Positions 13,798 to 21,164 of a DNA stretch of 30,433 nt are shown here, one piece after another; within the stretch, counting starts at the first letter, position 1, and each line of letters opens with the position of its first letter. A model generated the notes under the pieces. That model was not told the DNA's origin and searched no databases. It saw nothing but the letters and a program-made list of their open reading frames with translations. The position numbers were made by a program, and so were the translations under genes. Source of the DNA: a virus; the IMG/VR virus record IMGVR_UViG_3300031857_012948, positions 1-30,433 of that record. The stretch is one strand, 5' to 3'.

Positions 13798-16700
13798 ACG
13801 CTCAGGACACTTCCTCTTGGATCTGTCCAACCGTTTTCATCGTTAATAAGAGTTACGCGCTCATCTTTTCTAAGGATGGAGATCAATTCTCCATCCTTAT
13901 ATTTTATATAGATTAAGTGCTGGCCCTTGTTAATAAAGGTATAAGTTAAGTTTGTTGGAACTGAACTTGGCAAGATTACCGTTGAGTTGCTTTGAGTATC
14001 GAATACAATTATTCTTCTGCCTAAGTCATTTTCAGTAACATAATATGGACTTTCTATACGAACAACTTTGCCATTTGTGCCAATTGTCGTAACACCATTA
14101 TATTGAAATACTGTATTTAATGCCGCATCTCCAGCGCCAATTGCAGTCCAGTTTACAGATTGCCCAAGACTTACAATTTTATAATTGTAATTCTTTGTCA
14201 TATCATCTGGGTCTATCTGGATTGTTTCTTCATCAGCGCCGCCATCAAGCGTAACTCTTGTATGTAGTACGCCAGCAATTTCTTTTGGAGATGGCTTTAG
14301 GAAGCCACTTACAACATTTGAAATTGGGCCGTAGCCGAAATCATCTTTTGCAAGCAATCTAAAATAATACCAATTTCCTGTTTCTGGAGATTCTAATCCA
14401 TCTAATTCGTCAACCGAAAACGAATTAACATATGATCTTGTGTTTTGCAATTGAATATTTTTAAAGAATGTCTTTGACTTGCCAGCCTGAGAGGTCAAAT
14501 CGACATCAAAAACTCTTTTTACTTTACCATTTGACCCCGCTGGAGTTGTCCCATTGTAAATAAATTCAACTCCAAGTTCTGCTATTGGCGCTCCCATTGC
14601 AGTCCAGTTTACTGTTGCGCCTAAACTTGTTATTTCATAAGTTTGGCCTAATGTCATGGATTGACCATTAACGATAGTTATAATATCTGGATAACCTACT
14701 CCAGTATATAATTCTACAGATAGAACATCTTTGTTTGAAGCCGCTGAATAACAATTAAATTCTATTCTACCATCAGCTACTTTTTCTGGGAAGATAGTAA
14801 AAGCTAATCCAGAAAAGCCAGTTTGATTAGATGGAATTGTTGATAAGTCAGATATACCTAATATATTACCTTTTGTTTTTGGTATAATTCTGCCTTCAGT
14901 TTGACCAAAAGCTTGATAATGTTCTTTACCAAAGCTCTCTGGCGTTGCATTTTTATCTCTCTTTAAAACATCGTCATAATAATAATTAGTTAGATCTTCA
15001 TAAGAAAAGACATAGGCGGCATAATCATTATCAGTTCCAACTCCCTTTTTGTTAATGGTTATGCCGTTATCAACAACAGATCCATTGCCAGCCAATCCTT
15101 TAGCATAAGCGAAAGCAGCTACAATATCTTCATAGATGGGAATTCTTGTTTCATCTTCGCTTCTGAGTAATGCTCCGTTTGAATAATTTCTTAAACCAGA
15201 ACCAGTTACAATACCATCAGTTCCACTATTCCAAACCGCTGTTCTTGCAAATGTTTGATTGCCATATATCCCTGTCAGTATATAGTAAGGTGAATTTTGG
15301 AAGCAATCTACAACTTCAATATCAGAATACTCTGGCGGAATGTTGTACGCATTATAGGTTCCAGTAAAAGTTTTATTATTTATATCTGTCACTTCAACTC
15401 TTAAACCAAAGTTTCTTGAATCTTCAACAGTTTCCCAATTGCTGTCTTCTCTATTTATAAACTTTTTATTATCATTGATATCTATCTTATAAGAAAAGCC
15501 CTGATAATTTTGTTCTTGATGTAAAACATTTCCGCCAATATCTAGAACAGAAATCTTTACTTTTGGCGTAAAATTCAAGAAAGGATTTTTACGCATAGAC
15601 TCGACTGAATTAATAACTCCTCCAGTTGGGTCCATATAAGCCCATCTGAAAACTAAATCCCTTGAAGTAAAGTTACCATTTCCTGCTCCAACATGAGTTG
15701 TGCCATTATGAGAAACGGAATACTTAAGACTATCAGTATCTGCTGTTTCAACGTACATTCCGCTTACGAAAACAGATTGCATAGTTTGCCCACCAACAGA
15801 TAAACTTGCTGGTGGCAACACTTGGATTGATGCTCCTAAGTTATCTTCAGATAAGAATTTATAAGGGGATGGGCCTTGAGAATAAATATTAATATCATAT
15901 TGGCCCCAATTATCATTAACGGCTGCTTGAATATATTTTTGAGCAGCGCCAGATTCTACAAATAACGCCTCAGTTAAAGATGAGACACTTGAAGAAGAAT
16001 AGTCTGGTCTGCTAAGATATATTTTATATCCAGTGATCGGAGTTGTTGTAACAGGCGACCAAGTTGCATAAATGCCAGTTGGTTTATTGCTTCCATTCAA
16101 AAGCGTGCCAATGGATAATAATGTTGATGGGGCATCTGGCTTCAAAACAACATCATAAACAGATTTAACATATAAATCTGGCGATGTATCGATCATATCC
16201 TTCTCAATGAAGTCTTCTTTATTCTTTATATATTCAATACCCATTACAGAGTATTGATTTGCCTCTTCCTCTTTTGTCGATATTGTTTTATATAGCTTTG
16301 GTTCAACTCCAGATCCGCTTAACACATAAAGGCTTCCCTCATTTATTAAATCAAGATTTTTTGGTAAAGTATCTACTGATAAAGAATAAAATCCTTTTTC
16401 ATATCCAGTTCCATAAACTAGACCGCTATATCCGACTCCATTTGAAGAAGCTAATGTTTTAACATCGCTTTGACCTAAAGTTCCACCACCTACATAAGCC
16501 TCTATACCTAGAGACTTTAATGCGTTAGCGACATGAGTTGAAGTCAATGCGGTTGTAACTGGAACTTTATCTGATCCGAAAAAGTTCTTTGGAAACGCTA
16601 TTGTAGAATACCCAAAGTTAGCTCCAAGCGCCCACTTTGTTCTCGTCGCATCTGCCGATAAATAATCATTAGTAAAAGTATCGCTTGAATAATGGTTTAC

Positions 16701-19652
16701 TCTGCATGTGTAAACTACATCATCCTTTTTAACAATATTACCTACTTCGTAATATCTATTGCTTGTCCAGTTTTCGTAAAACGATTCCCTTCTGTTTCCT
16801 ATGTCAGCCTGAAGGAAAGTATAATAAGGTCTTAATTTACTTAAAGCTAGTAAGTCTCTATATCTAAATTTTAATCTACCGTAATCGTTCATTCCCTTGG
16901 AAGCTCTTTCAATTATTCTGCTTCCACCTTTTATAAATGCGGCAGTGTAGCCAAAAGATGTAGTTGTTGAACTTACATCTTTGCCTATTTTAAATACCTC
17001 CGTTGCCGCATAATTATTCCAGTTAGAATTTGGTACAAAACTATTAGAGATTTTCGCTCCATTAGACACCACTGTTATTACGCCATCTGCATTGGCTGCA
17101 CTAAATGCAGAACCAGACCATATATCATTGAGGTCGTCTACTTCTGTAGATTGCTGGTGAACTCCAAGAGTATTAAAAAATGATACCTTAATTTTATTTG
17201 TAGTTACGGTCTGAACTTGAACATTATTAACCGAAATTGTAGATGGAGTAGATATACCATAAGACAATAAACACTCCCAATTAGTTTCGTTTGCTATCAA
17301 TTGACCAGTACCAGCGGTTCCAGAAACATCAAATTCAATTTTAAGATCATTTAAAACGCCAGACAAGCTTGAGAATTTTGCAACATCCCAACGAGGATTT
17401 CCCTCTATAACTGTATTTTGTGGGAATGTATATACCAAGCCAGTCAATTCGCTCTCTCCAGTAATTTGATTGGAACCTGAAACTCTTCCCTCTTCAACGT
17501 AAACGTCAATGACTCCTGACTTTAAAAGAAAATCTCCTGTTACAGTTAATAATGCTCCATATGAATTGCCGACTTCTTCTTCTACAGTATGAATATTAAA
17601 TTTTCTTACCTGAGATTGTCTTCTTGCGCGAATAGTTTCTATGTTGCCAGTGAAGCCTCCATTGCTTCCAGTCATTGAATTTAAATCTGAAACTGCAAAA
17701 TTTCCAGATGGAACGTGCAAGAAAATACCAGAAGATAATCCTTGAGCAAACTCACTATCAATTCTAATTTGATTTGCTACTTCATCGACATTCAATACTC
17801 TTCCAAATGTTCTCGCAACATTTTTAACTTCGTCGCTAACTCCAAATACATCACCAGGTTGCAGATAAGCCGCATTTAATCCAGCGGTAAACGCAACGGT
17901 ATCAGCTTCAAACATTGAAGAATAAAGAACATATCGCCCTATTCTTCTAGCTTCTGATCTTGATGTGCATCCAGCCGCATTAATTTTAAATGGATTGAGT
18001 CCAAACTTTTTAATGCCATCGACATCTTCGATGAACTCTATTTTTGTTTTATAGCCGTCGTATTTATCATTATATACAACTTCGACACTCGTATGTCTTG
18101 TATTTTTAGCCGTCTCACTATAATTGAAAGCTCCATCAAGCACATCGGCATTTCCAAAAAACATTACAGGATCTTTTGGCCTATCGGCAAAGAATGAGAA
18201 TCCTTCTGTATTCCAATAAGTTATGCCTTTAAAAATTGCGCTTATGTCTTTTATTACCTTATAAGCTTCGTCCTTATTGTAGAAAATGATATTACATGTA
18301 TATCTTGGCTCAAGACCGCCTTTGCCATCTGGCACTCCTTGGAATCTGCCTTTATCATCTACTGCGTCGCAGTATCTACCAACATCATAAAGAGTCCATT
18401 TATCTATGGAAGATTGATCAATATGATTTCCTAAACCATAGTTTGCGTTAGTGAGAATATCATAAAGAATCCAAGCTGGATTATCTGTCCATGCAATTTT
18501 AAATGTTCCATCCCAATCTCCATAATAGATTCTATTGTTGTCGTAAAACTGCTCGTCGAAAAATTGCTGCAATTCAATATCCGATTTGTGCATCATATTG
18601 AATTTACCGCCACCAGTATCAATCGCGAATTCTCTTAAAGTATTTGTGTTAGAGTCTTGTGCGTCAGAGAATAAAAAGTAAAACTGAATGGCGTTTTCTC
18701 TGGCAAAATTAAGCATAGTATTATAACCAGAAATAACTTGATCTGGATTTGTGCCAGATATATATATAACTTTTCTTACAGTATTGTTCCAGATTGTTTT
18801 TAAAACCTTCTCTTCTGAAACAACTCCCGCCTCATCAGAAAGACCAAATTGGCTTCTTCTTAAAAAGAAAGATGCAATAACGGCATCGTTTACTAAACTT
18901 TCATTTATGCTAATTTTGTTGGCGTCATCAAGAGCAGCATTTAATTTTGTATAAAGATTTGTATTATTATTTCCAGATGAATCTGGCGTCTCAACCTCAA
19001 AAAATTCATATGTTTCGTAATGGGTGAAATTAGTTATAGTTTCACCAGTTTTTTGATTTATTACTGTATTTTTATCGGCTGATGTTTGCCATATCGATGC
19101 TCTGATATAAGTATATCCAGAACAAAGTTTACCCAACATCTCTTTTAAATTTCTTTTAATCAGCCTTCTATTTGCTAAATTTAAGTTCTGATCAATAACA
19201 AATACCAAATCTAAATTATTGGGATCGCCATCATAATTCGGATTTGAATATACATATCTTCTGTCTAATCCATTACCGCCAATACCAAAATAATTTGAAG
19301 GTACTTTTACCTTCTTCATCTTAACATCGAATTTCTTTTCTGGAATATTCGAAAATGTTCTTGAATCAATTTTTAATCCAACGTGAGCAGTCAATGGATA
19401 TGAAAATGATCTGTCTACAACTTCAATTATACCTTCAACGCTAACATCTTTAGACACTAATGGAGATATTGTTTCTGGGGTTAATTTCTCAATCGATATA
19501 AATCTATCTTTCCCATCAACAGATGGCGGCAATACAATCTCGCCAATCTTTGTTGACTGATTTGTCAAATCAACTGTGGGATCAGAGTTGCTGCCTTCAC
19601 CTGGGTCTTCTGCTCCCTTGGCAAATCTATTTGGATTTAAAATTTTCATCAT
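13794..19652 (-). CDS. J: Lambda gpJ-like central tail tip / host-specificity protein with inserted vWA-like domain
   Basis: A 1952-residue tail-tip protein. Residues about 115-121 (KVKVPSNY) and 377-610 (YGDWDGTFK, NPAWILYDILTNANYGLG, KWTLYDVGRYCD, EPRYTCN, FFADRP, AAYLQPGDVFGV) match the lambda J core that forms the central hub. Between them, about 147-372, lies a vWA-like insert: LDLVFVIDQNLN (D154, N156, N158), KVIYISGTNPD, then LREFAIDTGGGKF. Downstream are a W-Y-G carbohydrate-binding-like module (960-1008), a fibronectin-III-like domain (about 1172-1280), a HYQAFGQTEGR segment (1579-1588) and two NWTAxGA modules (1667-1713, 1818-1866). The J N-terminal piece is encoded separately two genes upstream. 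The protein starts MMKILNPNRFAKGA, a leader shared with that piece. Role: host receptor recognition and tail-tip structure at the end of the L-K-I-J cassette. Confidence 0.9.
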   Translation of the reverse strand: MMKILNPNRFAKGAEDPGEGSNSDPTVDLTNQSTKIGEIVLPPSVDGKDRFISIEKLTPETISPLVSKDVSVEGIIEVVDRSFSYPLTAHVGLKIDSRTFSNIPEKKFDVKMKKVKVPSNYFGIGGNGLDRRYVYSNPNYDGDPNNLDLVFVIDQNLNLANRRLIKRNLKEMLGKLCSGYTYIRASIWQTSADKNTVINQKTGETITNFTHYETYEFFEVETPDSSGNNNTNLYTKLNAALDDANKISINESLVNDAVIASFFLRRSQFGLSDEAGVVSEEKVLKTIWNNTVRKVIYISGTNPDQVISGYNTMLNFARENAIQFYFLFSDAQDSNTNTLREFAIDTGGGKFNMMHKSDIELQQFFDEQFYDNNRIYYGDWDGTFKIAWTDNPAWILYDILTNANYGLGNHIDQSSIDKWTLYDVGRYCDAVDDKGRFQGVPDGKGGLEPRYTCNIIFYNKDEAYKVIKDISAIFKGITYWNTEGFSFFADRPKDPVMFFGNADVLDGAFNYSETAKNTRHTSVEVVYNDKYDGYKTKIEFIEDVDGIKKFGLNPFKINAAGCTSRSEARRIGRYVLYSSMFEADTVAFTAGLNAAYLQPGDVFGVSDEVKNVARTFGRVLNVDEVANQIRIDSEFAQGLSSGIFLHVPSGNFAVSDLNSMTGSNGGFTGNIETIRARRQSQVRKFNIHTVEEEVGNSYGALLTVTGDFLLKSGVIDVYVEEGRVSGSNQITGESELTGLVYTFPQNTVIEGNPRWDVAKFSSLSGVLNDLKIEFDVSGTAGTGQLIANETNWECLLSYGISTPSTISVNNVQVQTVTTNKIKVSFFNTLGVHQQSTEVDDLNDIWSGSAFSAANADGVITVVSNGAKISNSFVPNSNWNNYAATEVFKIGKDVSSTTTSFGYTAAFIKGGSRIIERASKGMNDYGRLKFRYRDLLALSKLRPYYTFLQADIGNRRESFYENWTSNRYYEVGNIVKKDDVVYTCRVNHYSSDTFTNDYLSADATRTKWALGANFGYSTIAFPKNFFGSDKVPVTTALTSTHVANALKSLGIEAYVGGGTLGQSDVKTLASSNGVGYSGLVYGTGYEKGFYSLSVDTLPKNLDLINEGSLYVLSGSGVEPKLYKTISTKEEEANQYSVMGIEYIKNKEDFIEKDMIDTSPDLYVKSVYDVVLKPDAPSTLLSIGTLLNGSNKPTGIYATWSPVTTTPITGYKIYLSRPDYSSSSVSSLTEALFVESGAAQKYIQAAVNDNWGQYDINIYSQGPSPYKFLSEDNLGASIQVLPPASLSVGGQTMQSVFVSGMYVETADTDSLKYSVSHNGTTHVGAGNGNFTSRDLVFRWAYMDPTGGVINSVESMRKNPFLNFTPKVKISVLDIGGNVLHQEQNYQGFSYKIDINDNKKFINREDSNWETVEDSRNFGLRVEVTDINNKTFTGTYNAYNIPPEYSDIEVVDCFQNSPYYILTGIYGNQTFARTAVWNSGTDGIVTGSGLRNYSNGALLRSEDETRIPIYEDIVAAFAYAKGLAGNGSVVDNGITINKKGVGTDNDYAAYVFSYEDLTNYYYDDVLKRDKNATPESFGKEHYQAFGQTEGRIIPKTKGNILGISDLSTIPSNQTGFSGLAFTIFPEKVADGRIEFNCYSAASNKDVLSVELYTGVGYPDIITIVNGQSMTLGQTYEITSLGATVNWTAMGAPIAELGVEFIYNGTTPAGSNGKVKRVFDVDLTSQAGKSKTFFKNIQLQNTRSYVNSFSVDELDGLESPETGNWYYFRLLAKDDFGYGPISNVVSGFLKPSPKEIAGVLHTRVTLDGGADEETIQIDPDDMTKNYNYKIVSLGQSVNWTAIGAGDAALNTVFQYNGVTTIGTNGKVVRIESPYYVTENDLGRRIIVFDTQSNSTVILPSSVPTNLTYTFINKGQHLIYIKYKDGELISILRKDERVTLINDENGWTDPRGSVLSV

Positions 19653-19662
19653 TTATTATAAA

Positions 19663-20226
19663 TTAAGATGCCGTTATATTAAAATATCTTACGTCATCAG
19701 TTGAATTCGCGACAGCTAATCTTACAGTTCCTTTTGGCGAAAAGCCGTCTAAATAAACAGAATGTCTACCAACCGCCATTAAAGAAGTAATTGAAGACGG
19801 TATATTAAAAGCAAACTGACCGTCACTTTGAATTTCTGTAGCAGCCGCTAAAACTTGTTTGCTCGGAAAAGATGTTGTTGTGCCATCTATATCTATTTGG
19901 GCAGTTATCCCCAAAACAGGTTTAATTATATTAGAATTGGCGCTACTTAATAAATATGTAGCTTGCCCTTTTAAAACTATTGTTGCCCCTCTAGCAAATG
20001 TAGATGTTTCTACGTTACTTGTATTATATATGCCAGTAAATGTTTTAACAGTTCCAGCGCCATAACCAGGTAAACTAAATCCCCAAACTATTCTGTCTGG
20101 CGACGACGGAACATAATCAGCAAAGCTTCTATTTTTTAAATAATAAATGACTCCAAGAGCCGAAGTATTATTTCTTGGATTTATTTTAGAAGCTAATATC
20201 TCCTCTTGTGTTTTTAATATTGGCAT
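19663..20226 (-). CDS. Unknown protein encoded between the two J parts, probably tail-tip associated
   Basis: A 187-residue protein of unknown function. It starts MPILKTQEEILASKINPRNN and is then strongly beta-prone with many Thr, Ser and Gly residues (TVKTFTGIYNTSN, GATIVLKGQATYLLS, LGITAQIDIDG, FAFNIPSSI, VYLDGFSPKGTVRLAV). The look is of an Ig-like or jelly-roll sandwich without cysteines. No signal peptide or membrane segment is seen. It lies four bases after the J N-terminal gene and ten bases before the J core gene, so it is clearly part of the tail-tip operon. Lambda has no gene at this place. A decoration or adaptor protein at the tail tip is the simplest guess. Confidence 0.65.
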   Translation of the reverse strand: MPILKTQEEILASKINPRNNTSALGVIYYLKNRSFADYVPSSPDRIVWGFSLPGYGAGTVKTFTGIYNTSNVETSTFARGATIVLKGQATYLLSSANSNIIKPVLGITAQIDIDGTTTSFPSKQVLAAATEIQSDGQFAFNIPSSITSLMAVGRHSVYLDGFSPKGTVRLAVANSTDDVRYFNITAS

Positions 20227-20230
20227 TTTA

Positions 20231-21163
20231 TTAAACGTATTGACCTATTGTTGGAGCTTGTGGCAGTCTAGATAACCAATCAGCATCGCTTCCAATTGAT
20301 GATGGCAATGATCTTGTAGCAGATGCAGAAGCTGAAGATGTTGTTCCTCCGATTGGTCCCATACCTCCAACCGAAGAAGATCTTCCCAAATCGGTCACCC
20401 AAGGAGCAGAATAGGTTTCTTCATTTTCTCCTAACATATAAGCAAATGGGCTTGTTGCACTTCCCCATATTGTAACATCTTGGCAAGTTACTATATTAGA
20501 ACTTTCTAAACCATGCTTTATTCTTAAAGTAATTGATGTTTGTGCAATCGTGCCAATACTTCCAGCTTTACCTTTTTCGCCTATATCTACAGTGTCATTT
20601 AATTTTTCTACTAAAAGACTTATTTTAACTTTTGAAACATCTCGGTTTCTTATCTTATGAATAAATACAAATGGATCTTTGTCTTCACTAGGCCAGTCGC
20701 CTTTTGGCGCTCTTCCCCAACGAACAAAGTCTCTTACTTGGTCTGGATTTGGGCCTGTTTTTACATCTGGGTTTTGACCACTAGCGTATGAATTTTTAAT
20801 TGGACCTAATAATTTAAAATTAACGGCTTTCGGTATACTTACATATTTAAAACTTGGAAGTGGTTTTTGATTCTCTGTACCTAGATTAATCTCCATCAAT
20901 ATGTTTCTATAGTTATATTCACCCTTTGAATTCATTACCGCATTTCCATTTAAATAAATTCCTTTCAACATATCCAAGCCATAAACCTTTTTGCCGAATT
21001 GATCTACCAAGCCATAGATCGGGCCTTCGCATATAATATCAATGCTTTCGGCAATAGATATAGATTTGTTTAACTTCTGGTCTTTGGGCGGAATCAAAGC
21101 AGGAATTTGTGATTCGTCATCTTTTGCGCCTTTGCCGAATCTATATGAATTCAATATTTTCAT
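20231..21163 (-). CDS. Lambda gpJ-like N-terminal part, separately encoded
   Basis: A 310-residue protein corresponding to the N-terminal section of lambda gpJ. SISIAESIDIICEGPIYGLVD followed by KGIYLNGNAVMNSKGEYNYR matches J's LLSVIDAISEGPIEG and VLLNSTPVLDTEGNTN, and the later RNRDVSKVKISLLV matches its strand pattern. The rest of J is on another ORF two genes downstream, with an unrelated small gene between. The C-terminus here is Ser/Gly-rich (SSSVGGMGPIGGTTSSASAS), a flexible end. It shares the leader MKILN-x2-RF-x-KGA with the J core protein. ATG lies one base after the stop of the gpI-like gene (TAA-A-ATG). Likely the two pieces assemble in the tail hub. Confidence 0.82.
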   Translation of the reverse strand: MKILNSYRFGKGAKDDESQIPALIPPKDQKLNKSISIAESIDIICEGPIYGLVDQFGKKVYGLDMLKGIYLNGNAVMNSKGEYNYRNILMEINLGTENQKPLPSFKYVSIPKAVNFKLLGPIKNSYASGQNPDVKTGPNPDQVRDFVRWGRAPKGDWPSEDKDPFVFIHKIRNRDVSKVKISLLVEKLNDTVDIGEKGKAGSIGTIAQTSITLRIKHGLESSNIVTCQDVTIWGSATSPFAYMLGENEETYSAPWVTDLGRSSSVGGMGPIGGTTSSASASATRSLPSSIGSDADWLSRLPQAPTIGQYV

Positions 21164-21164
21164 T

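Noticed and set aside
13794-13800. Possible bidirectional terminator between nrdB and J
   Set aside because: No inverted repeat with a T run is present; the two genes overlap at their stops.
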